This document shows positions 35,338-46,563 of a DNA stretch of 64,000 bases, piece by piece. The notes beneath the pieces are model-generated. The model was not told the origin of the DNA, did not search any database, and saw only the letters and a list, made by a program, of their open reading frames with translations. The stretch is taken from positions 39,613,001 to 39,677,000 of the forward strand of contig NC_037090.1 of the NCBI RefSeq assembly GCF_002994745.2, read 5' to 3'. Made by a program: the position numbers and the translations under genes. Origin of the DNA: Rosa chinensis. Its lineage: Eukaryota > Streptophyta > Magnoliopsida > Rosales > Rosaceae. Position 1 is the stretch's first letter. The number at the start of each line of letters is the position of its first letter.

Positions 35338-35640
35338 TTTAGAAACACGAATATCTAAAGTAGGCGTTTCCCTTAGGCACTGGGCTACTAGGCGGTGGTG
35401 CTAGGCAGGGACTAGGCGGGCTAGGGGTTCTAGGCAGAGCCTAAGCAGTCATAAACCCTAATTTATTATATATTTTGACTATTTTTATATTTATAATTAA
35501 TTTTTAGGCTTTAAATATTGTCATTTATATTATTATATGTCATTAAAATAATTTAAAAATTAAAAAAAAAAAAAAAACCGCCTAGGCCCCTAGGCGCTAG
35601 TCCCTGGGTCACTGCCCGACTAGCGCCTAGCGTTTTTTAG
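35338..35640. mobile_element. CTAGGCG-rich foldback element inserted in copia integrase
   Basis: The left side holds repeated CTAGGCGG/CTAGGCAG blocks (35360-35455). The right side holds the complementary CCGCCTAGGCCCCTAGGCGC (35577-35605) and CTAGCGCCTAGCG. The AT-rich middle ends in an A run. The whole can fold on itself. It separates the pre-integrase domain from the integrase core, and about 90 bp of the expected integrase sequence are missing at the junction. Ends are approximate and no duplication was seen. Confidence 0.6.
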
Positions 35641-36266
35641 AATCTTGGTTGTAGTTGATGATTTCTCTCATGTTTTACATGGGTGAATTTTCTTAGAGAA
35701 AAAAGTGATACTTTTGAAACCTTTAAAGGACTGTGCAAAAGAATTCTAAATGAAAAACATTCGTCAAACTTATGCATTGTTAGAGTTAGGACTGATAATG
35801 GCATTGAATTTAAGAATGCTTTGTTTGCTGAGTTTTTCCTTAAGCATGGTATTTCACATGAGTTTTTAGCTCCAAGTACTCCACAGCAGAATGGTGTAGT
35901 TGAGAGAAAGAACAGGGTTTTGTTGGATATGGGAAGAGTGATGCTACACTCAGCTGGACTTACACCAAATTTTTGGGCTAAAGCTATTAGCACTGCTTGC
36001 TATACTTCAAACCGTACATTCATGAGACCAGGTACTAGCAAAGACTCCATATAAGCTTTGGAAAGGTAAGAAGCCCAATGTAAGTCATCTTTGTGCCTTT
36101 GGAAGTCCTTGCTATATTTATAGAGATAGAGACTATCTTAAAAAATTTGATGCTAGGAGTGATATAGACATTTTTCTTGGTTATTCCTTTGATAGTAGAG
36201 CTTATAGGGTGTACAACAAGAGAACCATGTCTGTTATGGAATCCTATAATGTTTCCATTGATGATT
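35641..36266 (+). pseudogene. Copia integrase core and linker
   Basis: It resumes at VVVDDFS (35647) and carries RTDNGIEFKN and LAPSTPQQNGVVERKNR, the catalytic Asp and Glu parts of the DDE core. A frameshift near 36045 moves the following segment (LGYSFDSRAYRVYNKRT) to another frame. The TRIM at 36267 interrupts the linker before RT. Confidence 0.85.
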
Positions 36267-36869
36267 TGTTGGAGAGTAAAGATCCCACACTGGAAAAGTG
36301 ACAAAAAAATATAATTTATAAGTTAGTAGATCTCACCCAATTGTACCGAGGCCTTTTGTGATTAAAACCCAACACTTATCGGGTGGTTAAGTTTAGACAA
36401 TATCGGTACAATGGTGGACCACCGGCCACGCTTGTCGCTATTTAACATGGTATCAGCGCGGGTCTCTCTCCAATTGCGTCTCCAATTGCCATGGGCCTGA
36501 ATTTGGGTTCCTTATATTGCCATTGAAATATTCCGATTGGATTGTTATCAAGTGTCCGATGTGGGCCTTAGATTGTTATATTGGCCAAGTTTATAATATG
36601 AGACTTGTATCCCAATTTCAATGTAGGAATTGGATTGTTAATTAATTTCACGTGTAGACCTAGAGCTAGGTTGCACGTGAGGGGGCGTGTTGGAGAGGAA
36701 AGATCCCACATTGGAAAAGTGACAAATAAAATATAACTTATAAGTGGGTGGATCTCACCTAATTGTACCGAGGCATTTTGTGATTAAAACCCAACACCTA
36801 TCGGGTGGTTAAGTTGAGACAATATCGGTACAATGGTGGGCCACCGGCCACACTTGTCATTGTTTAACA
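36267..36869 (+). mobile_element. TRIM (miniature LTR retrotransposon, 603 bp)
   Basis: Two direct terminal repeats, 36267-36447 (181 bp) and 36688-36869 (182 bp), start TGTTGGAGAG and end TTTAACA. The target duplication TGATT is perfect (36262-36266 and 36870-36874). A primer site TGGTATCAGCGCG follows the first repeat at once (36448) and a purine tract GAGGGGGCG precedes the second. There is no coding capacity, which defines a TRIM. About 16 differences separate the repeats, so the insertion is old. I did not find 5S rRNA-like sequence, so it is not obviously Cassandra. Confidence 0.93.
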
Positions 36870-36874
36870 TGATT

Positions 36875-37725
36875 GTGTTGTGCGTACTGTTCAGGTTAAC
36901 TCAAATGATGATCAACCCTCCGAAAGCCGAGTAAGTGTGGAAATAAATGAGGAAAAGAATGATTCACCTAACGATCCTATTTTTGATCCTCTACCAGTTC
37001 GAGAACAAGGTTCAAACAAGTTCAGAAAGATCACTCTACTCAGGATATCATTAGGGACGTACATGGGGGAATTCAAACTCGCAGACAAGCTGCAACTCAG
37101 GTAAGTATTGATTCTGCTTTTGTATGCTTCTTCACTGAAAATGAGGTGAACATTAACATAATTTTGAATTGTGGTTTTGTTTCACTTATTGAACCAAAGA
37201 ATGTTAAAGAGGCTTTGAATGATGATGATTGGGTGAATGCCATGCATGATGAGTTAAATCAGTTTACTAGGAATGATGTATGGTATCTTGTGCCTAGGCC
37301 TAGTAAGTGTAATGTAATAGGTTCCAAGTGGATTTTTCGAAATCAAAGTGATGAGCATGGAAATGTTACTAGGAACAAAGCTAGACTTGTTGCTCAAGGT
37401 TACACACAAGTTGAAGGACTTGATTTTGATGAAACCTTTGCCTCCGTTGCAAGGCTTGAATCTATTAGACTTCTTCTTGCTATTGCTTGTCATCTTCGCT
37501 TTAAGTTGTACCAAATGGAGGTAAAAAGTGCCTTCTTGAATGGTGTGTTGCAAGAGGAAGTTTATGTTGAACAGCCTCAGGGATTCAAAGACCCTTCCAA
37601 TCTTGATCATGTGTGTAGACTTAAAAAAGGCTTTGTATGGTTTGAAACAGGCTCCAAGAGCTTGGTATGAGCGTCTGTCTACTTACCTAGTAAGTAAAGG
37701 GTACATTAGAGGTTCAGTAGATTAA
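36875..37725 (+). pseudogene. Copia linker and N-terminal reverse transcriptase
   Basis: After the TRIM an acidic linker leads into [22 protein letters not shown], then [16 protein letters not shown] (about 37321), [15 protein letters not shown] and the first catalytic Asp region [12 protein letters not shown], where the normal aspartate (usually DVKSAFLNG) is Glu. A frameshift near 37640 separates the [16 protein letters not shown] segment. A TAA follows at 37723-37725. Confidence 0.88.
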
Positions 37726-38568
37726 ACCTTGTTTGTTAAAAGGGATAAGAAACATATCATGATTGCTCAAGTGTATGTTGATGATATCATATTTCGCTCC
37801 ACTTCTAATACTTATGTTAAAGAATTCACTAACATCATGGAAAGTGAATTTGAAATGAGCATGTATGGGGAGTTGAATTATTTTCTTGGTCTTCAACTTC
37901 GTCAACTGAAAGTAGGTATGTTTCTATCTCAAACTAAGTATGCTGAGAATCTTGTTAAAAAGTTGAGGCTTGAATCTGCTAAAATTGTCACCAATCCCAT
38001 GAGTACAAGTGCCAAACTTAGTGAGGACCTCACAGGTAAGTCTGTTGACCAAACTCTCTACAAAAGTATGATTGGTAGTCTTCTTTATCTCACTGCTAGT
38101 AGGCCTGACATATCATATAGTGTTGGAGTTTGTGCTTATTTTCAGGCAAATCCCAGGGAATCTTATTTGGAAGCCGTAAAGCGTATCATACGATATGTAT
38201 CATGTACAACAAATTGCGGCATCTATTTTACCTTTGATACTAATGTTGAAATTGCAGGATATTCAGATGCAGATTGGGGAGGAAACTTGAAAGATCGAAA
38301 AAGTACCTCTGGAGGTTGTTTCTTTGTGGGAAACAACATGGTGGCCTGGCATAGCAAGAAGCAAAATTGCATATCTCTTTCCACTACTGAAGCAGAGTAT
38401 GTAGCTGCAGGTAGTTGTTGTACTCAAGCGCTTTGGATGAAGCAAATGCTTCGTGACTATGGAATATCACAAGGTAAGTTGACTATTTTTTGTGATAACT
38501 CAAGTGCCATAAATATTTCCAAGAATTTAGTGCAACACTCCCGCACTAAGCATATTGACATGAGATAT
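37726..38568 (+). pseudogene. Copia RT catalytic core and RNase H
   Basis: The longest open piece of copy 2 carries the RT motif YVDD (37774-37785), MSMYGELNYFLGLQ and the SIGSLLYLTASRPDISYSVG-like segment, then RNase H with YSDADWGGNLKDRKSTSG and STTEAEYVAA. The frame is cut at 38568 by the next insertion, within the SRTKHIDMRY segment. Confidence 0.92.
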
Positions 38569-40689
38569 TGATAGGAGCATTTTAATGCTACGTTTTAATA
38601 GTTATTTCCTCATATTTACCTAATTATTTCTTTAAATAAATCCTTTTGGTTTAGGAAAGTTTCTATTTCCTATTTTTAGAAAGTTTCCATTTAGTTAAGG
38701 AAATTTTCCATTTCTTATTTTTAGAAAGTTTCTATTTTTAGCAATAGTTTCTATTTTTAGGTCCTCTGCATAAATGAGCTGAAAGGAAGAAATGAAGTTT
38801 CCTGTTTCAACCAGGAAATCCTGTTCAGAAGAGGAAACTTTGACAAAGCAAGAATCCTAAGTCAACCAAGAAGCATGATCGAAATAATGAAGGGAAATGA
38901 CGTTAGGAGGCATCAAGGCTTGAAGATAACGCATGGAGGCCTAAGATCCTTCTAGAATGTTGTGGATTTCAGCAAAATGGATAAAAGCCCATTGGGAATT
39001 AGGGTTTGTGACGCAAAAGAGATATTTTTGGGAGAGTATATGTGTTTTGCCGTGAAATGCCAAGAGAGAAACAAGGAAGCAACGTGAAAATCAAGAAAAT
39101 ATATTGAAGATTGCGTTGGAGATTTTCTAGGGAGAGTTTTAAGGAAAGAAGAAGTGTGGACAATAAGAAAATGCTCAAAACAAGTCTAGGTTCGTTCCCT
39201 ATTTTCTCTAAGGATATCTTGGCTGAAATTAGTGAAGAAAATCAGAAAAATCCTATATATATTTCGGCAACAATATATTAAAAGGGATATGGACTTAATT
39301 TTGGAGAGTTTTGATTGGTTGAATGACACACCATGGCTTACATGGCAATTTGTGATTGGTTGGAGTTATGTGGAATTTTTTGATAATTCCTTGGAAAATA
39401 ATAGAAGATTCATGAAGACTTGGAGACCAAGGCCAACATCCCCTATATATACTCTCCATTCTTGATGTTGAGAGAAACTCCCATTCAGAAAATTCACACC
39501 AAAACGTCAAGTCTTTCTCTCTCCATCCTCTAGTGCAAGCTCCACGGTTTTCAAGCAAGGAAGAAGAAGAGAAGAAGGAGCCGTGTGACACGTCCTCCAT
39601 CATCCACCTTGAAGACTTGCTTCCAAGATTCAAGAATCCAACGTCAAGCCTCCATCCCCATCTCCATCTCACGGTGTAATTCGTCCTCTTTCTTTGTAAC
39701 CTTTTAGGTTTTCCTTGTTTGATTTTCGTTGAAATTGTTTCTAGTTGATAACTATGTTTGAACAAAGTTTAATCCGAGTTCTTATGATTGAATGAAATTT
39801 TCGATTCCTATGATTGTGATTCTATAGTTGCTTATGTGAGATTGTTCAATTAAATTTGCTTGATTGATATCTTTTATATGTTTGAACAAAGTTTAATCCG
39901 AATTCTTATGATTGAATGAAATTTTCGATTCCTATGATTGTGATTCTATAATTGCTTATGTGAGATTGTTCAATTAAATTTGCTTGATTGATATCTTTTA
40001 TATGTTTGTCTTAATTTGCATATAATTGATGCTAAATTTAAGTTTATGATTCACCTAATAATTTTGTGAACTTAAATCAAAAGTAGTAAAGGCTTTGGAC
40101 AAAAATCAAATTTAATTGAAAAAGATTGCAAATAGATGAACTTATTCATATTAGGTTGTGCACTTAAGTTGATAACCTTTCTCTATGTGTATTGTGTTGG
40201 ACATGTTTTGATTAGCTAGCTTTCTAGATTTTGATTGCATGTTTAATAGGATTGATCTAGGTGCTTTCACTTAGATTAATTAGTAAAGGAAAGTAAAATA
40301 TGGAAAACCATTTGCTGCAAATGTTTTACATGATCAACTTCTTTCTCATGACTTGTAAGAACAATTGTAGGGTTTGAATCAAATTTGATACTTGGAATGA
40401 GTTTTGATCTTTGTTTCTTACATTTCATTCTTGTACTTGTGTTTTTGTATTTTCTTTATTTTATTTCTTTTAATTTTCGAAATCCTAAAACCTAAAACCC
40501 CTTTTTTCGTTAATTGTGTATATATCTTTTGTATATCTTTGTAAATATTTTACTTTGTATTTTTGTTAATTCTTTAATTGTTCTGAAATGACAGGTGTAC
40601 CCTTAATCCCCGGATTTGAACGATCCCTATTTACTGTGTACTAAAAATGATAGTTTATAGGGTTAAGTTGGATGCTAGTTTTAGCAGAT
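38569..40689. mobile_element. 2121-bp solo-LTR-like element in copia RNase H
   Basis: It starts TGATAGGAGCAT and ends TTAGCAGATCA (TG...CA), with a perfect 5-bp duplication GATAT (38564-38568 and 40690-40694). There is no gag or pol inside. The end carries CCCTTAATCCCCGGATTTG and CCCTATTTACTGTGTAC, which have a diverged antisense counterpart near 58210-58260. It contains a 124-bp tandem duplication (39753-40000). It could be a solo LTR or a short non-autonomous element. Frames in it (39232-39465, 39295-39765 minus) look like chance. Confidence 0.85.
39753..40000. repeat. 124-bp tandem duplication, two copies
   Basis: 39753-39876 and 39877-40000 are identical except for two G/A differences, followed by eight bases of a third start (TATGTTTG). 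It is a recent local duplication inside the element. Confidence 0.93.
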
Positions 40690-40694
40690 CAGAT

Positions 40695-40890
40695 ATCACT
40701 TCATCCAAGACTTGGTTGAAAAAAATATACTTGCTTCATCCAAGACTTGGTTGAGAAAAATATACTTGAACTTTCATTTGTTCCAACTGAGCATCAATTA
40801 GCAGACTTGTTTAGAAAACCCTTGGATAATGCTCGTTTTGAATCACTTAGAAGCTCCATTGGTGTTCTAAGTTCTGAGACTCTTCCTTGA
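40695..40890 (+). pseudogene. C-terminal tail of copia RNase H
   Basis: This completes the frame cut at 38568: HFIQDLVEK, then LSFVPTEHQLADLFRKPLD, ending with TGA at 40888-40890. A 35-bp stretch (CTTCATCCAAGACTTGGTTG...) is tandemly duplicated at about 40697-40767 with one A/G mismatch, which shifts the frame. Confidence 0.85.
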
Positions 40891-42176
40891 TTTAAATATC
40901 TCTCTGCATGCATTCATATTGTATGTTTTCATCGCAGCATAGGTGCATTGTTTTTTTATTTTATTTTTTTATGCATTTTTAGTTTCAGTTTCTGGAGATT
41001 CAGAATTGAAAGTGTGGTTTGTATCCCCAACTATCTGACAAGAACTTGGGTTGACAAGGACTCTGCTCATTTTCCTTAAACCTGTGTGCAATGCGCTAAT
41101 TAGCATGATTTGTCTTTGTTCTTGCATCACTCTGTAACCTTGAGCTTGAACAACATATTCTCTATCACTTTGTCTCCTCACATGCACACATACTCCTTGT
41201 GGTGATAAGTAAGGTTCTTGGTTGATCAGATCTTAGTTCACACAAGAAGTTGTTCAAAATTATCTGTGCTCCTCGTTAAAAAAGGTACATTATTTTTGGA
41301 GCATGGCCAGGCTAGTCCCAACGTAAACATGCCTCGGTCATGACTAACGATATGAGGATTGGGAAGAAACATGAATGGTTTGGCCACTCCAATGATTGTG
41401 AAACTATTGACTCGAGTTGATGTGTCCTATGGGGTGTCCTTGTTACATCTAGTACCCTAAAGTCAACTGACTTGGGAGTTGCTGGTATAAAACTCGTTAC
41501 ATGGGACTTAGTTTTCATGTGTAAAACTTTACTTTGTGTGAAAGGCAATAGAAAAATAAAAACTATGCCCACACGGTGTTAGAAGGTGAACTATCTGTCG
41601 AATATGTGCATCTATTTTTCTTCTTATGTGGGTTCTGGGTTCAAGGATTCTAAGAATGTTACACACCCCATCTTGAGTTATGTTCACTTTCCACAACAAA
41701 AGGTACAGAATACTCGATCATCTTCTAGCGTACTTTGTTGGTGCCAAAACCAATTCATTCATGTGACCTCATCTTTTGCTCTCATGTTTTTCGATTTGTG
41801 GTCGTTCTCTTATCTGAAAAACTATGTGAATAGAATCTGTTTAAGGCCTTTGGATACAAACCAAATCATTGTGTGATTGCATATCATTTTCGCATTCTTC
41901 ATAACATGATAAATTAAGGGGGAGTTCCAGTACTTGGCCACTTTGATGTGCTCTATTTGATTCAACATGTGCCTTTGAGTTTCCTTCGTGAATCATTGTT
42001 CTCTGTTTCTGTTATTAACTTAACTTTAAATAAATAATAAATAATAAATAAAAATTAATTCTATTTTTTTCTTTTTATTTCCTTCACGGTGTGTTTAAGT
42101 CCTTGTGAGTTAGGTCTTTTTCTCCAAGTTTCAAAGCCCCTCTCGAGACCGCCTTCTTCTTCACTCAAACCTCGCT
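40891..42176 (+). other. Copia copy 2 pol-env spacer
   Basis: Non-coding. It includes the block shared with copy 1 (41290-41580) and a purine tract TAAGGGGGAGTTCC at about 41917. No convincing frame is present. Confidence 0.6.
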
Positions 42177-43561
42177 ATGGCCCGCATCAAGCATACTGTC
42201 AAGCGTCCCACCGCTCGGGTCCCCTCGTCGCCTCCGGCACATCATCCGGCCTCTGGCCCATCTCAGCGGTCCTCTCGCCTTCACCGCCGTGAACACGACA
42301 CTGGACCTCCTACCTCGGTGGAGCATCCTTAGGATTTGGAATCTCGGTCCATCGCCTAGGCACTGCCGTCCCCTTCTAGGTCCTGAAACTCCTCCGCCGC
42401 CGCTGCTCATTCCGGTTATGCTGCCTCCGAGTCCCTGCATGTCTCTTATTCACCTCCACCTACCTCGCGTCGGCGCTCTGCTAGCCATGCCAAGGCTGCC
42501 CCTCCGTCCAAGTGCCCTCGTGTTTCTGGCACCACTGATCTTACCTCCTCTCGATCAACGAAGGCTCCATCCAAACCAAGTAAGGATTCTTGATTTGGCA
42601 ATTGTACTCAGCGGGTCGATTTTGAGACTTATACTTGTGTTAGACCCCTAGTTTTTTAAGGGAATTTTGATGTGGCTGAGTTGAGTAAATTATTTTTCAA
42701 TACTGTGCGTATATTTCATTGGGAATCTGTGTTAGATGCTTTGCCCACTCTTAAGCTCACAGTGGTTAGAGAGTTCTATGCTTGTTGTTCTCCAAACATA
42801 CTAGCGCAGGTTGATTTGCTTAATGCTCCCACTCCAATTAGGTGCAACGTTGATATCTGAGGAGTCTCGGTTCCCTTCACTCCTATCATTATCCGAGAGA
42901 CTTTGGGTCTTATTGCACCTATTACTTAGATGTCTGATGTTGATCCGGTTCTTGAGGCACTATCTATTGACACAGTTGTGGCTGCTATCTATGAGGATCG
43001 ACTAAATGCCACCCCTAAGGAGACCTCTGTTGGTCATCTGAGTGGTTTTGCCGATTGTTAGGCCACTTGGTTCACACATTGCTCTATCCCTCGACCCAGA
43101 GTAGCAAGATTACTTTGGACGAAGCTCGACTCATCCATGTGCTCAATGACAACGGTCCTTACATCCCTCCTAAGCATTACATGTACAAGGCAATTCGGAA
43201 AGCTTCTGTTGAGGGTCGCTGTCACAAAAAGGCCACCTTAGTCTTCCCTTCTGTCATCACTGTTGTCTACAAAGCCAAGGGTGTCCAGTTTGAAGATGCT
43301 GATGAAATGGCCCCGCCCTTGAAAGTCTTTTCTCGGAGTTCTCTCCATCGCAACACCAGTCAAAGCAAGACTAAAGGAGGCTCTATTGAAACTACTTCTA
43401 TTTCTTGCCTCTTGCAAGACCACTTCACTGTGGTGAACCGAAAATTGGATCAGCTCCAAACTGATATGGGTGCGCTTCTTCAAAGGGTGGAACACATTGA
43501 GAGGCAGAAGTGGCCGAGTTCTCTTGATCCTTGGCATCCCTATCCAAAAAGGGGGATATGA
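42177..43561 (+). pseudogene. Sirevirus env-like ORF (decayed)
   Basis: The ATG at 42177 begins a basic, Pro/Ser-rich leader (MARIKHTVKRPTARVPSS). The same frame continues through several stops (42330, 42357, 42591, 42657, 42858, 42927). It holds a segment with LTVVREFYACCSPN and VPFTPIIIRETLGL, which resembles the 'putative plant transposon protein' domain found in such ORFs. A frameshift near 43055 leads to 43055-43561, with KITLDEARLIHVLNDNGPY and a heptad-like tail VNRKLDQLQTDMGALLQRVE, a probable coiled coil. Position after pol and before the PPT fits the env-like gene of Sireviruses. Its role is unknown, and envelope function is unproven for the family. Confidence 0.7.
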
Positions 43562-43833
43562 TTATTGGAGCCAGTCATTGTCATTTTGTGTTCTTTTTCT
43601 TAGTCTTGCTAGACTTATCTTTGGTTTGAGCTAGTTATTGACTTTGGACATGTGTTAAATTGCTGCTACATGGCTAATTGAATTATAGGTTCTTGTCTTG
43701 ATTATATCATGTGTTGTTCTTAAGTGTTTCAGGAATTGAAGGCTTCTTCCCAAGCGAGGTTCCTCAAGTACTTGTTGAGGGGGAGTGTGCCTAGAATAGA
43801 GTAGTTTTGTATAGGAATGCTAAAGGGAGAGAT

Positions 43834-44724
43834 TGTAGGTACAAGATTTCTACATGTTACATTGGCATTCCCATACAAAGCAGTGAAGAAGCCTACAAAC
43901 TGGTCTCAGAGAATTTCAGGTAAATGCATCTCATGCATAAGCACGGGATTACAACATGTACGTGTTGCAATCCCTGAGTCAGTCCGAGTCAGTCTAAGTT
44001 AGTCCTACATTTTAGGGAACTTGTTTTCGGAAAGTATCTTTAGGGTTTCAAATTATTATTCTACAAAGATATTTTCTAGCTGTTATAATTAGTCCTTTGA
44101 AGTCCTAGGTGATTGAGGATTTGTTGTTTTAAATTGGATATGTTTTATTAAAAGATCTTTTCCTAATAGGAGTCCAATTAGGGTAAAATCATCATTGTTG
44201 AGGATTTTGTTTTTCCTCCTTATATTCAAAAAGTATGAGTTCATTTGGTGTATGACTTGAGATGCAAGAATTGTTGTGAGTCTTGCTTGCTTAGATCGAG
44301 TTTCATAGAAGTCCAAAACACTTGTTCCATGTCTAAGTGATTTTGTTCATTCACTCATATGCATTGATTCTCTTGAGATCAGTAGAGAAGCTATGAAGCA
44401 AGAAGAGGGATAGTTGCAGATTGTTCAAGTGAAGAAGGCGTTCAAGGTTGAAGACAAACACCTCATTAGTTAAGTCTAGTGATTGTAGTCAAGCTTGTGC
44501 TAATTATGTTTGTAAAGAAACGTATCCTTCACCATTAGTGAATTGATCTTATTTTGGGTTCTCAAGAGTAAGAGCCCCGCAGTGTTTTTAATCTCAAATT
44601 TGAGGTTTTCACTACGTAACCAAAATCCTGTGTTCTGTCTATTTTTTGGTTTCTACCCAGTGAGGATTGAAACTTGCATATCAATCCCTGATATCCAGAT
44701 TCACGTTTTGCCTAGTATTTTTCA
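43834..44724 (+). repeat. 3' LTR of Sirevirus-like copia copy 2 (891 bp)
   Basis: It starts TGTAGGTACAAG directly after the purine tract AAAGGGAGAGAT and ends TAGTATTTTTCA. It aligns end to end with the reverse complement of the copy 1 LTRs but is clearly diverged. The U3 palindrome is at 43945-43974. The 5' LTR is missing from this window, so insertion age cannot be estimated from a pair. Confidence 0.88.
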
Positions 44725-45294
44725 GGATTTCATCAAAAGCATTACCATTTTGCATCTTAGCACTAAGTTTGACACATTAGAGGCTAGGTGCGATGCCTTG
44801 GTTTCCCTTTTCATTCTTATACCAAAATCTCTTCCTTTAGTTAGGTAGTTTACATTCCTTGTTCCTGCATTAATTTGTTTTGACTTTGAACATTGAAAAA
44901 TCGAATCACTACACAAACATTGTAAAAAGGAATCACAACCTCCAAAGGGTTTGTGTTTCTTAGGCTTGTAAAAGGTAAATTGTATGTGTTTTCTAAGTTT
45001 ATTTTCGTGGTAATTTAGTTAGGTTGAGTGTCCCCCAATCCTTTGGGTACGTTACTCTACTATTTTCCTTTACTAAAACTTGACCTCCTAATCGCTAATT
45101 AGTGCAAATAGAGTAGCCAGAAGTGCACTTTTCGCTAATTGGTGCATGTCATAATGCATACTTTATGTTGAGACTCCTATTACTATCTCGGGATGTTCTT
45201 CCTATGCTTATTGTAAGTTGGGGTTCAGGTGTTACGTCCCCCCATGTATTCTGAAGTTTTATTAATGATCAAGGCTTAAGGGCAGCCGTACTGG

Positions 45295-45328
<34 letters not shown>

Positions 45329-45400
45329 TGACCTCCTAAACTTGGGAGTAGGTATCACACACAATGCACATAATATAAGTTAGGTGATGCAACCAACAAG
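44725..45400 (+). repeat. Probable partial 5' LTR of an Athila/Tat-type gypsy element
   Basis: This sequence lies between the copia LTR and an Athila/Tat-type primer site and ends ACCAACA just before it. It is interrupted by a LINE tail. The left part was probably removed or displaced by the copia. No coding capacity. Confidence 0.45.
45092..45326 (+). mobile_element. 5'-truncated LINE tail with poly(A) and target duplication
   Basis: The insert ends in about 24 A. It is flanked by CTTGACCTCCTAA (45079-45091 and 45327-45339). Counting the adjacent A residues the match may be 17 bp. The 3' end holds GTAAGTTGGGGTTCAGGTG and ATCAAGGCTTAAGGGCAGCC, typical of plant L1-type 3' UTRs. Length and long duplication fit target-primed reverse transcription. 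Confidence 0.85.
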
Positions 45401-45421
45401 TTTTGCCGCCGTTGCCGGGGA
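45401..45421 (+). other. Primer-binding site of Athila/Tat-type gypsy
   Basis: The sequence differs in one base from the TGGCGCCGTTGCCGGGGA signature that follows the 5' LTR of Athila, Tat and Ogre elements (usually assigned to tRNA-Asp). Confidence 0.8.
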
Positions 45422-46563
45422 TTGAGGTAAAACTCAATCCCTATTAGGTTTCCATGGGACTAAAGAACTCATTTTGTAGTTTACTTTTTCTTTATTTTGT
45501 TAGTTTTAATTTGTGTAAATAGCTACTTTATTTTTGAAGTTGTTACAAGTACTTTGGATAAGTAGAATAGTAAATTGTGGTAAGAAAAGGATAAAATGTG
45601 AGCATGTTGAAAATGAAAAACTAATCTTGCCTATTTGCTATTTACTTATTATTTGTGCAAATTCACCTTTTAGTTGGCTAAAAAAAACAGGGAAAGAATT
45701 ACATTTTAATATTTGGTACTTAGATTTATTTCTTCTAGATTAGAAGTTGGTTGAAATTTGTAAAAATTTAAAATAAATTAGATTTGGAATTCTATCCTTG
45801 TAACGTTGAGCTTACTCGTTCAACACGACTAGGTTCATCCAATTAATGGGATCAAATAAGAAAAAGGTAACTGAAAGGTTGGAAAGTGAGCATTGCTCTA
45901 ATGAAATCTTCACCCTCCTTACCTAGTCGCACTGAAAAGAGTTACCGCAAGGTTGCGCGGCACGCAACATTCAAGGATCAGATTCCTCTTCTTTTTACTT
46001 AATAAATTGGATTAATAGTTCGTAACGAATTAATTTATCAATCATCTCTAATAGGCGCACCTTAGTAGGATTATGATGTCTAGGCAAGAAGCTAGGGATT
46101 TTATCCTGGATGGGTTGTGTGCTAGGTGAGTTTTGTCTCTACCGTAGGCCACCTGCTCTTATCTGGTTATAATCCGAAAAAAGTTAACAAACGGATGAGC
46201 TAGCACATATTTTGGAATTACTCCAAATTGTATTTAGTTTCGGAACTACGCAAAACTTATTTTGGAACTACGCCAAAGTTGCGCTTTAGTTTAGAATTAC
46301 GCTAAACTTAAATTGAAATTACGCCAATTTCGTTACACTTGAATTTGAATTTTGCCAATTTGGAAATCTTTTTCTTAATTGCTTTTCTATTTAAAAACTT
46401 TGATTGGTTTCTAATTTTTTAGAAATTATTATAAGTTCTTAGATAAACAAATAAAAAATAGAAAAGAAAAAGAAAAAAGTCAAAATTTCAATTTTGTATA
46501 TTAATTCCTTGCATTTTGTTTTATTTCTACTTACTTATAATACTTACTTTGTGTGTTCTTTAG
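45422..46563 (+). other. Leader of the Athila/Tat-like remnant, non-coding
   Basis: Between primer site and gag. It is AT-rich, with a run of near-repeats at 46210-46340 (GGAACTACGC/GAATTACGCAAA motifs) that look like short degenerate direct repeats. The only frame (45534-45743) has no recognisable feature. Confidence 0.5.

Noticed and set aside
36448..36460. Possible tRNA-related gene at TGGTATCAGCGCG
   Set aside because: It is the primer-binding site of the TRIM. No cloverleaf surrounds it.
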